NCBI RefSeq assembly: GCF_036346875.1
Contig: NZ_CP107852.1
Span: forward strand, 1,922,001 to 1,986,000
Source: Nocardia sp. NBC_00508
Lineage (GTDB): Bacteria > Actinomycetota > Actinomycetes > Mycobacteriales > Mycobacteriaceae
Direction of reading: 5' to 3'
DNA length: 64,000 nt
Both the position numbers and the translations under genes were made by a program. How positions within the stretch are numbered: the first letter of the stretch is position 1; every line of letters begins with the position of its first letter. Shown here in pieces: positions 15,379 to 24,700 of this stretch. A model generated the notes under the pieces. The model was given only the letters and a program-made list of their open reading frames with translations. It had not been told where the DNA came from and searched no databases.

Positions 15379-16992
15379 TCAGACCAACCAGGCCGTCGCG
15401 TTCGGCGGCAGCTGGCCACCTTCGGACGGCGCGCTGGCCAGCAGCACCTCCCCCGGCGGCAGCTGGATCGGCGCGTCCGAGGCGTTGAGCACGCAGACCA
15501 GTCCGCCGGGCCGCCGGAACGCCAGACAGCCCGGCGGACTGCCGTACCACTCGATCCGGTCCCCCGAGAACTCCGGACGCAGTCGACGCAGTTCGATCGC
15601 CATGCGGTACAGCGACAGGGTGGAGCCGAGTTGCTCCAGCTGCGCTTCGACCGTCAGCCCCGCCCACTCGGGGGGAATCGGCAGCCAGGGCGCCCCGCTG
15701 GTGAACCCGAACGGCGGCACGGCGCCCTCCCAGGGCAGCGGCACCCGGCAGCCATCGCGGCCGCGCTGAATGTGCCCGGAGCGCTCCCACACCGGATCCC
15801 GCAGCGCCTCCTCCGGCAGGTCGTCCACGTTGGGCAGTCCCAGCTCGGCGCCGTTGTAGATGAACACGGCGCCGGGCAACGCGAGCTCGAGCAGGATCAT
15901 CGCCCGCGCCCGCGCGACACCGACCGCGCCACCGCCGTACCGGGTGACCTCACGCTCGATGTCGTGGTTGGACAGCGTCCAGGTCGGCACGGCGAACACC
16001 GGCCCGACGGCGGCGAGCGAGTTGTCGATCGCGTCGCGCACCGCCTCGGCACCGAACCCGGACTCGGCGAGGCGGAAATTGAACGCCAGGTGCAGTTCGT
16101 CGGAGCGCACGTACTCCCCGAAGCGGGTGTTGTCGTTCACCCACACCTCGCCGATGGTCACCACGTCCGGATATTCGTCCACCACCTTGCGAATCCGGCG
16201 GTGGATCTCGTGTACCGCGGGGTTGTTGAAGCGCGGGTCGCTGTCATCGTGAGCGAGCAGCGCCGAGACGGAGAGCTCGGACATGTCGGGCAGGCCGTCG
16301 GGTTTGGCCATGCCGTGCGCGACGTCGAGCCGGAACCCGTCCACGCCACGGTTGAGCCAGAACCGCAGAGTCTGCTCGAAATCGGCGGCGACCTCGGGAT
16401 CGGCCCAGTTCAGGTCGGGTTGCTCGCGGGCGAAGATGTGCAGGTACCACTGTCCGGGGGTGCCGTCGGGTTCGGTGATCCTGGTCCAGGCGGGCCCGCC
16501 GAAAATGCTCGGCCAGTTGTTCGGTGGCGCGACGCCACCGGGTCCGCGACCGTCGCGGAAGATGTACCGCTCCCGTTCCGAGCTACCGGGGCCAGCCGCC
16601 AGCGCCGCACGGAACCACGGGTGCTGATCGCTCGTGTGGTTGGGCACCAGGTCCATCGTGACCTTGAGCCTGCGGGCATGCGCCTCGGCGATCAGCGCGT
16701 CCATCGCGGCGAGACCACCGAAGAGCTGGTCGATGTCGCGCGGATCGGCGACGTCGTAGCCACCGTCGGCCATCGGGGAACGCATCACCGGACAGACCCA
16801 CAGCGCGTCGACGCCGAGCAGTTCGAGGTACCCGAGCTTGTCCCGGACTCCGCCGAGATCGCCGATCCCGTCGCCGCTCGAATCCGCGAAGGACCTCGGA
16901 TAAACCTGGTAGAACACGGCCGACCGCCACCACGGCTGGGTGGTGCGATCCACCGGCGCCGTTACGGCTGGTGCATCAATCACATCCGCCAT
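15379..16992 (-). CDS. aglA: Alpha-glucosidase, GH13 family
   Basis: 537 residues from ATG 16992; an in-frame ATG at 17022 is possible, and neither has a clear ribosome-binding site. GH13 hallmarks are VDALWVCPV, MDLVPNHTSDQH, nucleophile Asp223 in GFRLDVAHG, acid/base Glu282 in TIGEVW and transition-state stabiliser Asp344 in LSNHDIE. It hydrolyses alpha-glucosidic bonds (maltose, isomaltose or trehalose-type), acting in the cytosol since no signal peptide is seen. Homologue of Rv2471, next to glbO as in mycobacteria. Confidence 0.93.
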   Translation of the reverse strand: MADVIDAPAVTAPVDRTTQPWWRSAVFYQVYPRSFADSSGDGIGDLGGVRDKLGYLELLGVDALWVCPVMRSPMADGGYDVADPRDIDQLFGGLAAMDALIAEAHARRLKVTMDLVPNHTSDQHPWFRAALAAGPGSSERERYIFRDGRGPGGVAPPNNWPSIFGGPAWTRITEPDGTPGQWYLHIFAREQPDLNWADPEVAADFEQTLRFWLNRGVDGFRLDVAHGMAKPDGLPDMSELSVSALLAHDDSDPRFNNPAVHEIHRRIRKVVDEYPDVVTIGEVWVNDNTRFGEYVRSDELHLAFNFRLAESGFGAEAVRDAIDNSLAAVGPVFAVPTWTLSNHDIEREVTRYGGGAVGVARARAMILLELALPGAVFIYNGAELGLPNVDDLPEEALRDPVWERSGHIQRGRDGCRVPLPWEGAVPPFGFTSGAPWLPIPPEWAGLTVEAQLEQLGSTLSLYRMAIELRRLRPEFSGDRIEWYGSPPGCLAFRRPGGLVCVLNASDAPIQLPPGEVLLASAPSEGGQLPPNATAWLV

Positions 16993-17067
16993 AGTGCCAA
17001 AGGGCGAATGCACGACCACCACAACGCGGTCGGAAACACATCGTGGCCCTGCGCGTGTGCCCGGTTG

Positions 17068-17472
17068 TCAGAACGGGGCATTCACCAGCGAGTTGGCCGC
17101 CATCTCCAGGTAGTCGAGCAGCGCCTTGCGATGCTCGTCGTCGAGGGTTTCCGGCTCGACCTCCGCCACCGCGATGCGCATGCAGCGCAACCAGGCGTCG
17201 CGCTCGATCGGTCCGATGGTGAACGGCATGTGCCGCATCCGCAGCCGCGGATGTCCGCGCTCGTCGGAGTAGGTGCGCGGGCCGCCCCAGTACTGCTCGA
17301 GGAACATCCGCAACCGGCGCTCGGCCGGACCGAGGTCTTCTTCCGGGTAGAGCGGGCGCAGCACCTCGTCGGCCGCCACCTCGCGATAGAACGTCGCGAT
17401 GATCCGCCGGAACGTCTCCGCCCCGCCGACCGCCTCGTAGAACGACGTCGCTGTCTGCTCGCCCGAAGTCAT
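17068..17472 (-). CDS. glbO: Truncated hemoglobin, group II (trHbO)
   Basis: 134 residues from ATG 17472, chosen for the GAGAGGG before it (12 more codons are open upstream). Nearly every key residue of M. tuberculosis GlbO is kept: B10 Tyr29, CD1 Tyr42, proximal F8 His81 in RMRHMPF and G8 Trp94, with [11 protein letters not shown] and [13 protein letters not shown]. It binds oxygen and NO and is linked to membrane respiration. It lies immediately upstream of aglA on the same strand and is divergent from the HNH gene. Confidence 0.96.
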   Translation of the reverse strand: MTSGEQTATSFYEAVGGAETFRRIIATFYREVAADEVLRPLYPEEDLGPAERRLRMFLEQYWGGPRTYSDERGHPRLRMRHMPFTIGPIERDAWLRCMRIAVAEVEPETLDDEHRKALLDYLEMAANSLVNAPF

Positions 17473-17709
17473 AGACCCTCTCGATTCACCGGATGCGCCG
17501 CTGTCCATTGTGCCCGCGTCGGCGCGCGGTTGCTCTCCCGCGGCCGCTCAGCGCCGGGAAAACGTCGCGGCTGGGCAGCTCTTCAGCCACAGTTAACCGG
17601 ACATTGTTGGAAATCACCGTGCAATGCCCGACGTTCCATGGTCAACTGGGTGACAGTCTCTGCTCCGCAGATACCACATGATCCTGCCAATCATGAAATC
17701 GAGGTCGAG

Positions 17710-18414
17710 ATGAAGCAGCGGCACAGCGCCAGGTCACACGAGGCGCGAGCGTACCGACAACTCCAGCCCGCCGACGTCCACAATCGTGGGTCGGGGGCCA
17801 CTCCGCTGCACATCTTGTCCGAACATTATCCGGGCGGGCATCGTGCCCATCACGACCATGGGCCCCGCCCCACCGCACCGCCCACCGAGGGCACGAGCTG
17901 GCTCAAGACCAGGGTGCTGCTGTTGAACGCCACCTATGAGCCGCTCACCGCTTTGTCCGCGCGCCGCGCGATCGTCCTCCTCATCTGCGACAAGGCCGAC
18001 GCCGTTCATCACAACGACGAGGGGCCGGTGGTGCACTCCGCCGAGACGTCGGTCACCCTTCCATCGGTAATCCGCCTGCGCAGCTACGTCCACGTGCCCT
18101 ACCGTGCCCGGGTGCCGATGACCCGCGCCGCCCTCATGCACCGGGACCGCTATCGGTGTGGCTACTGCGGCGGCAAGGCAGAGACCATCGACCACGTCAT
18201 CCCGCGCAGCCGCGGCGGGGAACACTCCTGGGAGAATTGCGTCGCCAGCTGCGCGCCGTGCAACCATCGCAAGGCCGACAAACTACTCACCGAGCTGGGC
18301 TGGACACTGCGATCACCGCTGGTCTCGCCGAAGGGCCCACACTGGCGCCTGCTGTCCACCACCGCGGAACTCGACCCGGTGTGGTTGCAGTACCTCGGCG
18401 AAGGCGCGGCCTGA
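17710..18414 (+). CDS. HNH endonuclease family protein (Rv2469c type)
   Basis: 234 residues from ATG 17710 (GAGGTCGAG just before). The first ~70 residues are His/Arg/Pro-rich and look disordered. A conserved stretch LKTRVLLLNATYEPLTALSARRAIVLLI is followed by an HNH domain: CGYC at about 155, IDHVIPRSRGGEHSWENCV, then CAPCNHRKADK. The two CxxC pairs should hold a structural zinc and the DH...N...H residues the catalytic metal. It is conserved across mycolic-acid bacteria; its biological role is unknown. A very long open frame continues upstream of 17710 but is antisense to glbO and aglA. Confidence 0.85.
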   Translation: MKQRHSARSHEARAYRQLQPADVHNRGSGATPLHILSEHYPGGHRAHHDHGPRPTAPPTEGTSWLKTRVLLLNATYEPLTALSARRAIVLLICDKADAVHHNDEGPVVHSAETSVTLPSVIRLRSYVHVPYRARVPMTRAALMHRDRYRCGYCGGKAETIDHVIPRSRGGEHSWENCVASCAPCNHRKADKLLTELGWTLRSPLVSPKGPHWRLLSTTAELDPVWLQYLGEGAA

Positions 18415-18418
18415 TCGA

Positions 18419-18985
18419 TCAGGTGTATTCGACCACCAGCGTCGCCCAAGTCGGCGATGCCAGGGCCTCGAACACATGCGGCCGATCTCCTGGGTAGGCG
18501 ATGTAGTCGCCGGGATGTAGTTCGACCGGCGCCTCGACCGGGCCGACCAGCGCGCGGCCCTCGGCGAGCAGCACGTGCTCGACGACACCCGAGATATGCG
18601 GATCCGATCTGCGCGCATGCCCTGGTTCCGCGGTGATGCGGAACAAATCGCGGCGCGAGTTGGCCGGACCGGCGGCCAGCAAGGTAGCTCGATACTCCGA
18701 TTGCTCGGCGGCCACCACCGGTCCTTCGCCCGCCCGGATCACGTGCACGTTCGGGCGCGGCGGGTCGAGCAACCGGGAGAACGGCATGTCCAGGGCGACG
18801 CACAGCGCCCACAATGTCTCCAGGCTCGGATTCCCGGTCCCCGATTCCAGTTGCGACAACGTGGATTTCGCGATGCCCGCCCGGTGGGCGACCTCGCTCA
18901 ACGACAATCCGGCCTTGGTGCGCTCGCGGCGCAGCGCGGCGGCGATCACCGCCTGGGGTGTCGTCGTCGCGTCCTGCTGCGTCAT
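18419..18985 (-). CDS. XRE-cupin transcriptional regulator of azlCD
   Basis: 188 residues from ATG 18985. The N-terminal XRE helix-turn-helix (LRRERTKAGLSLSEVAHRAGIAKSTLSQLESGTGNPSLETLWAL) is followed by a C-terminal cupin (GVVEHVLLAEGRALVGPVEAPVELHPGDYIAYPGD). Regulators of this class sit beside azlCD and sense small metabolites through the cupin. It is divergent from azlC with only 54 bases between the starts, where repeated GAAC half-sites occur. Its stop falls 5 bases from the HNH stop (tail to tail). Confidence 0.9.
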   Translation of the reverse strand: MTQQDATTTPQAVIAAALRRERTKAGLSLSEVAHRAGIAKSTLSQLESGTGNPSLETLWALCVALDMPFSRLLDPPRPNVHVIRAGEGPVVAAEQSEYRATLLAAGPANSRRDLFRITAEPGHARRSDPHISGVVEHVLLAEGRALVGPVEAPVELHPGDYIAYPGDRPHVFEALASPTWATLVVEYT

Positions 18986-19000
18986 GCCAACCAGAAAACC

Positions 19001-19061
19001 ATATTGACGAACCGGCCTGCCATGTTCACCATAGGAAACATGCGTTCGATATGGCGAACAC
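19001..19061. promoter_or_regulatory. Candidate operator of the azlCD/XRE-cupin divergon
   Basis: Three copies of a TATnGnGAAC motif: ATATTGACGAACC at 19001-19013, its inverse CATGTTCACCATA at 19021-19033 and ATATGGCGAACAC at 19049-19061. The first two form an inverted repeat; the third overlaps the azlC start region. The spacing fits repression of both divergent genes. Confidence 0.5.
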
Positions 19062-19735
19062 TCGGTCGGGATGAGCTCATGGGCATTGCGGCCGTCTGCG
19101 TCGCCGTCGCGGTGATCGGGATCTCCTACGGGGCGACCGCGGTGAGTGCGGGTTTCCCGATCTGGCTGCCGATCCTCCTCGGGTGCGTGGTGCTCGCCGG
19201 AAGCTCGGAGTTCCTCTTCCTCGGCATTGTCGCCACCGGCGGTAGCCCGATCGCGGCGGTGCTCGCGGGGCTGCTGGTGAACGCCAGGCATCTGCCGTAC
19301 GGGCTGTCGGTTCCCGACGTGGTCGGCACCGGCTGGCGCCGGCCGCTCGGGGTGCATCTGATGAACGACGAGTCCGTCGCACTGGCCATCGCCCAGCCCG
19401 ACGCGGGGCGCAAGCGGGCGGCCTACTGGGTCGCCGGCACGGGGGTGCTGCTCGCGTGGCCCGGCGGTGCGGCGATCGGAGCATTGATCGGGTCGGTGGT
19501 TCCCGACACCTCGGCACTCGGATTGGACGCGGTGTTTCCCGCGGTGCTGCTCGCCCTGGTGCTGCCCGCCCTGCGTGATCGAGCCACGCTCGGCGCGGTG
19601 TGCGTCGGCACTGCGGTCGCCCTGGCCACCGCGCCCTTCCTGCCCACCGGAATGCCCGTCCTGCTTGCTCTTTCGGGAGTGCTCGTCGCTGCGCGCGAGC
19701 AACGGGGTCCAGTCACCACACAGGAAGCGCGATGA
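19040..19735 (+). CDS. azlC: Branched-chain amino acid exporter, large subunit
   Basis: 231 residues from ATG 19040 (AGGAAAC upstream; ATG 19022 is also in frame). AzlC family signs are GISYGATAVSAGFPIWLPILLGCVVLAGSSEFLF and the NARHLPYGLS motif, with about six hydrophobic segments. With AzlD it exports branched-chain amino acids and analogues (as BrnFE does in Corynebacterium). It overlaps azlD by 4 bases (ATGA). Confidence 0.92.
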   Translation: MRSIWRTLGRDELMGIAAVCVAVAVIGISYGATAVSAGFPIWLPILLGCVVLAGSSEFLFLGIVATGGSPIAAVLAGLLVNARHLPYGLSVPDVVGTGWRRPLGVHLMNDESVALAIAQPDAGRKRAAYWVAGTGVLLAWPGGAAIGALIGSVVPDTSALGLDAVFPAVLLALVLPALRDRATLGAVCVGTAVALATAPFLPTGMPVLLALSGVLVAAREQRGPVTTQEAR

Positions 19736-20043
19736 TGCTTGCCGCCGGAATATTCGCTCTCGCCGCGGGTACCTACGCCTTCCGCTGGGCGGGCCCGGTG
19801 CTGCGCGAACGGGTGCGCATCCCCGCACGGGTGGTGCGCCTGCTGGAGATCGGCGCCGTCGTGCTACTCACCGCGCTGGTAGCTGTAACCACTCTGCCCG
19901 TCGGCACCGGAAGTCTCGGATTCGCCGTTCCCGCAGGCGTTCTCGTCGGTGGCGCTCTCGCCTGGAAGCAGCAGCCGATCCTGGTGGTGATCGTGGCCGC
20001 CGCCGCGACAACGGCGCTGTTGCGGCTGATCGGCGTCGCCTGA
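19732..20043 (+). CDS. azlD: Branched-chain amino acid exporter, small subunit
   Basis: 103 residues with three to four hydrophobic segments and the AzlD pattern (TYAFRWAGPVL, LEIGAVVLLTALVAVTTL). Its start ATGATG overlaps the azlC stop. A strong hairpin terminator follows 45 bases after the stop, ending the operon. Confidence 0.9.
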   Translation: MMLAAGIFALAAGTYAFRWAGPVLRERVRIPARVVRLLEIGAVVLLTALVAVTTLPVGTGSLGFAVPAGVLVGGALAWKQQPILVVIVAAAATTALLRLIGVA

Positions 20044-20087
20044 ACATCCCGAAACTGTTCTCGGCCGGTCTTCTCCACAGATCTTAT

Positions 20088-20127
20088 GTGGGCGGCGCCG
20101 TCCCCTCCTGCTGACGGCGCCGCCCAC
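20088..20127 (+). terminator. Terminator of azlCD
   Basis: A perfect 15-bp GC-rich stem (20088-20102 with 20113-20127) and a 10-base loop, 45 bases after the azlD stop. Confidence 0.75.
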
Positions 20128-20428
20128 TTCATCGATCGTTTCCGGGCGGCAATGTGCTACCAGGGAATTCGCGGCCAACGCCGATACACGCAATATCGGC
20201 CCGCCAACACGTTCGGCGCAGCGCAGCAATGGCCCGACCGCACAGCAGGACCCGGCCCGCGTCCGACTAGCACCTGGCCGTCGCGTCCGTGCCGAAGTCG
20301 CCAGCGGCAGACACCCAGCGCTACCGATGAAGTGCGGCACACCCTTGATGCCGCGGTTACCGACCCACGCAACCACTCAGCCCAACCCCCATTTTCGAGC
20401 GAAGCGAGACCGAGCATTACCCGTCCGC

Positions 20429-20495
20429 GGCTCGCGTCCGAGCGGCCGACGCGTCCGCGACGCAGTCGCAAGCGGCGGTCGCTCGGACGCGAGCC
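20429..20495. repeat. 16-bp inverted repeat with 35-base spacer
   Basis: GGCTCGCGTCCGAGCG at 20429-20444 is perfectly complementary to 20480-20495. The spacer itself is made of CGACGC-type motifs that can pair further. Could be a large hairpin or a small mobile repeat. Confidence 0.6.
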
Positions 20496-20511
20496 ACAAA
20501 GGGGCCGCGAA

Positions 20512-20583
20512 CACGCAGCGCCGCAGGCGCTGCAAATCAGACAGAGCCACGCAGCGCCGCAGGCGCTGCAGATTAGACAGAGC
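20512..20583. repeat. Two tandem 36-bp hairpin units
   Basis: Units 20512-20547 and 20548-20583 differ at two positions. Each contains the palindrome GCAGCGCC-GCA-GGCGCTGC. The second unit supplies the stop codon region of the gene on the minus strand. A 17-bp part of unit 1 recurs in inverse at 5281-5297, again at a gene end. Confidence 0.75.
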
Positions 20584-21244
20584 GTGGCACGAGTGGGATT
20601 CCGCCGCCGATGCGGCGGGCGACCGAGCCGTAGCGGGCATCCAGCCGCAGCCATGTTCTGGTGGCACGGACCCGCACGATCTCGGCGGATGGGATGCGAC
20701 GCGGATCGGCCTTCTCCCCCGAATGCGGGATGAAATCCATCGCCGTGAGCGCGAAGACGACCCGCATCGGCACCTGCACCTGAGTGCCCGCGCCGGATAC
20801 GGTCAGCACGGCCTGGTCGAGTAGCGAGGCGGGCGGGCCGTGGCTGCTGCCATGTTCCTTCGCCAGCCGCGCACCCTGCTCGGCGAGTTCGACCAGGGTG
20901 CGCGCGGGCACGTCGTCGACGTGCGCGAAGCCGTCCGCGGGCGGCAGCGCCCCACGCCAGGCGGAATCCATCGAATATCCCAGGTCGATGGGGCCGCCGC
21001 TGCCCAGCCCGGCCAGCACCAGGTCCGCGCCGACGGTCACGTCGTCGACGCTGAGCTCGGCGACCACGGCGCGCACCGCGAGCGCCTCGAAACCTGTTGC
21101 CACCCACGCGGCCACATAGCGCTCACCGCGGCGGTGCAGGCGCACCACCGCCGCCGGGTCCAGCCGCGCGGCCCTGGTCAGGAACGTCGCGAGATTCTCC
21201 CGCTCCGCCGGATCGGACACGTGCAGCACTCGTTGTTCCGCCAT
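20573..21244 (-). CDS. Conserved protein of unknown function (Rv2474c-like position)
   Basis: 223 residues from ATG 21244 (MAEQRVLHVSDPAERENLATFLTRAARLDPAAVVRL). No membrane segment. A conserved-looking core is AGLGSGGPIDLGYSMDSAWRGALPPADGFAHVDDVPARTLVELAEQGA, followed by FIPHSG and a C-terminal WLRLDARYGSVARR. Position beside the thioesterase and gdh matches Rv2474c, for which no function is known. The last codons and the TAA lie inside a 36-bp repeat unit, so the C-terminus may have been reshaped by it. Confidence 0.7.
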   Translation of the reverse strand: MAEQRVLHVSDPAERENLATFLTRAARLDPAAVVRLHRRGERYVAAWVATGFEALAVRAVVAELSVDDVTVGADLVLAGLGSGGPIDLGYSMDSAWRGALPPADGFAHVDDVPARTLVELAEQGARLAKEHGSSHGPPASLLDQAVLTVSGAGTQVQVPMRVVFALTAMDFIPHSGEKADPRRIPSAEIVRVRATRTWLRLDARYGSVARRIGGGIPLVPRSV

Positions 21245-21292
21245 CACAGCTGCTCTGCCGTCACCGCTGGGCAATCACCGACGCGCGACGAC

Positions 21293-21757
21293 TCACTCCA
21301 TCCACTCGGATAGGTAGTCACGCTCGGCATCGGTGAGCCTGCGCAACCGCTGCGCAGGCATGTCGAACGCCGCGATCTGCGTGGACGCGACCACCGCGGC
21401 CGGCGAGCCGGGCTCGGCGCCGGACGCGCGCACCTCGTAACCGATCGTGAAGTCGACCGCACGCAACTGCTCGATCCACATAGCGATATCCAGTGGCGTG
21501 TCCTCGTGCCGCAGCTGGCCGCGGTAGCGGACCCGCAGGTCGGCGAGCACGCAGCCCTCGCGCAGCGGGGCGGTCGGGCGGCCGTCCTCGAACAGCCACG
21601 GGATCCGCGCCTCCTCCAGCAGCGTCACCATGCGGGCATGGTTGACGTGCTGGAACACGTCCATGTCCGACCATCTGACGTCCACTTTGGCGTGGAAGCG
21701 CTTGGGCAGCACCAGGCTGCCCGCCGCCGTCCCGTCTCTGTACATCGATCTCGTCAC
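21293..21757 (-). CDS. Acyl-CoA thioesterase, hotdog fold (Rv2475c type)
   Basis: 154 residues from GTG 21757, which overlaps the gdh stop (GTGA) behind GGAGGTACCACG. The 4HBT motif VRWSDMDVFQHVNHARMVTLLEEAR (about 28-52) contains the catalytic Asp of this family. It should hydrolyse an acyl-CoA; the acyl group is unknown. Cytosolic. Coupling to gdh matches M. tuberculosis Rv2475c-Rv2476c, suggesting shared expression although the metabolic link is unclear. Confidence 0.9.
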   Translation of the reverse strand: MTRSMYRDGTAAGSLVLPKRFHAKVDVRWSDMDVFQHVNHARMVTLLEEARIPWLFEDGRPTAPLREGCVLADLRVRYRGQLRHEDTPLDIAMWIEQLRAVDFTIGYEVRASGAEPGSPAAVVASTQIAAFDMPAQRLRRLTDAERDYLSEWME

Positions 21758-24700
21758 CGTGGTACCTCCGATTGAGCGCCCACCCCGCTCACCATGCTCC
21801 GCACTTGCCGCGCTGCAACCGACAGCGTGGCGAGATCGTGGGTTCCTGACTCGAACAACTCCGACAGTGCCGCCCTGGCTCGACCGAGGCGGGACTGGTT
21901 CTTCGACTCCCAGTATGCAATCTTCTCGTCCGCCGTCTCTTCGGGGTCGCCGCCGGAGAGCACATCGAGGGTGAGCGAACGCAGCGACCCGTACATGTCG
22001 TCACGCAGCGCCAGCCGCGCCAGCGAGTGCCAGCGGTCGCCGCGTTCGAGGTGGCTCACCGCTTGCAGCAACCAATCGATCTTGAGGTGATCGTTGAGCG
22101 CGTAGTACAGCGAGCCGACCTCATCGCCGTCCCGGTCGGTGATGTCGGCGATGTCCACGATGTCCAGCAACGGGAACAGGTTGAGCAGGCCGAAGACCTC
22201 GGTGGCCAGATCGGTCGGCGCGCCGCGGGCGATCAGCTCGGCGGACTGGTCGGTGAGCGTGGATACGTGGTGTCCGCGCAGCCAGCCCGGAACCTTCGGG
22301 GCGAGTTCGCGCACGTCATTGCGGTACCGGCTGATTTCCGAGCCGACCGCGATCGGCTGGGGCCGGTTGCTCAGCAGCCAGCGGGACGCACGATCCATTG
22401 TCCGTTTGGTCTCCAGCTCGAGCAGGTCACGCACCGAGGTGGGCGCGTCGCACACCCGGATCCGCGCCCACATCTCGCGCAGGTCGAAGATTCCGCTGGC
22501 CGCGGCGAAGGCGCGCAGCGCGTCGGTGGTGGTCGCGCCGATCTCTTCGTTCAACCGGTGTGCATAGGTGATGCCGCCGTAGTCCACCATCTCGTTGGCG
22601 ATCATGGTGGTGACGATCTCCCTGCGCAGCCGGTGCCGTTTGATCGCCGGGCCGAAACGGCTGCGCAGCGGTGTCGGGAAGTAGTCGGGCAGCCGCGCGG
22701 CGAAGTACTGGCTGTCGGGCAGGTCGGAATCGAGCAGATCGGTCTTGAGCGATAGCTTCACGTGCGCCATCAGATTGGCCAGCTCCGGCGACGCCAGACT
22801 CGCGCCGTCCTCCAGCATGCGCTTCATCTCCTGATCCGAGGGCAGCGCCTCGAGTTCGCGGTCCAAGCCGCGGCGCTGCTCGAGATCCTCGATGAGCCGC
22901 ATCTGCACGCTGAGCATGTGCGGCGCCTCGGTGCGCGAAATTCCCATCAGGAAGTTCTGCGCCACGTTGTCCCGGAGGACCAGCTGCGCGACCTCGTCGG
23001 TCATCGAGGCCAGCAGCGGATTGCGCTCGGCTTCCGGAAGCTGACCGCCGGAGACGACGGCGTCCAGCAGGATCTTGATATTGACTTCGTGGTCGGAGCA
23101 GTCCACACCCGCCGAGTTGTCCAGCGCGTCGGTGTTCATCTTGCCGCCGTTGCGGCAGAACTCGATCCGGCCCAGCGCGGTCGCGCCCAAGTTGCCGCCC
23201 TCGCCGATCACCTTGACCCGCAACTGGTTCCCGTTGACCCGGACCGCGTCGTTGGACTTGTCGCCCACCTCGGCGTTGGTCTCGGTGCTCGCCTTGATGT
23301 AGGTGCCGATACCGCCGTTCCACAGCAGGTCGACCGGCGCGAGCAGGATCGCGCGAACCAATTCCGGCGGTGACAGCGATTCGACATCGTCGGCCAGACC
23401 GAGCGCCGCCCTGGCCTCCGGGCTGATCGGCACCGCCTTCACCGTCCGGTCCCAGACACCGCCGCCGGTACTGATCAACGCGGCGTCATAGTCGGCCCAC
23501 GACGACCGCGGCAGCGCGAACAGCCGCTGCCGCTCGGCGTAGGAGATGGCCGCGTCCGGGTTCGGGTCGAGGAAGATGTGCCGGTGGTCGAACGCAGCAA
23601 CCAAACGGATGTGCTCCGACAGCAACATACCGTTACCGAACACATCACCACTCATGTCACCGACACCGACAACAGTGAAATCCTGCGCCTGCGTGTCGAT
23701 CTCCATCTCACGGAAATGCCGCTTCACACTCTCCCACGCACCCTTGGCCGTAATACCCATCGCCTTGTGGTCATAACCCGCAGACCCACCCGAAGCGAAC
23801 GCATCACCCAACCAGAACCCATAACTCTGCGCCACATCATTCGCGATATCCGAAAACGTCGCCGTCCCCTTATCCGCGGCCACCACCAGATACGTGTCAT
23901 CACCATCCCGACGCACCACCCGCGCAGGCGGCAACACCTCACCACTCACACGATCCACATTGTCGGTGACATCCAGCAAACCCGAAATGAACGTCCGATA
24001 GCACGCCACACCCTCAGCACCCAACGCCTGCCGATCCGCCACCGGATCACCCGTGGCCGCAGGCGGCTGCTTCACCACGAACCCGCCCTTCGCGCCCACC
24101 GGCACGATCACCGCGTTCTTCACCGCCTGCGCCTTCACCAAACCCAAGATCTCGGTACGGAAATCCTCCAACCGATCCGACCACCGCAAACCACCACGCG
24201 CCACAGGCCCGAAGCGCAAATGCACACCCTCCACCCGCGGGGAGTACACGAAGATCTCGAACTGCGGCCGCGGCCTGGGCAGTTCGGCGATCGCGTGCGG
24301 TTCGACTTTCACCGAGACGTAGTCGCGTGACCTGCCGTCCGGGTCGGTCACGTAGTAGTTGGTCCGCAGCGTCGCTTTGACCAAGCCCAGCATCGCGCGC
24401 AGGATACGGTCCGCGTCCAGGCTGACGACCTCATCGATGCGTCCGCGAACCTGGATATCCAGCTCAGCGGCGCGCTCGGCGGAGAAGGTATCGGGATCGA
24501 AGCGCGCCGCGAACAGGTCGACGAACAGCCGCGCGATATCCGGATAGGTGAGCAATACACGACAGATGTTCGCCTGGCTGTACGGAAAACCGGCCTGCTG
24601 CAAGTACTTCGCGTAGGTCCGCAGGATCGAGACGGCCCGCCACGGCAGCCGGGCGCGCAGCACGAGTTCGTTGAGACCGTCTGCCTCGGCGCTGCCGTAC

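Larger units (their letters stand above)
20044..20572. other. 529-base intergenic stretch rich in inverted and tandem repeats
   Basis: No credible gene. It contains the azlD terminator (20088-20127), a long inverted repeat (20429-20495) and two tandem 36-bp hairpin units (20512-20583), the second of which runs into the 3' end of the next minus-strand gene. The sequence looks like an accumulation site for small repeat elements. Confidence 0.6.

Noticed and set aside
14884..17709. Long open frame in front of the HNH gene
   Set aside because: It is antisense to ctaJ-like, aglA and glbO genes; only the part from about 17710 resembles a protein family.
20512..20583. CRISPR-like direct repeats
   Set aside because: Only two adjacent 36-bp units with no spacer between them and no cas genes; each is a hairpin repeat.
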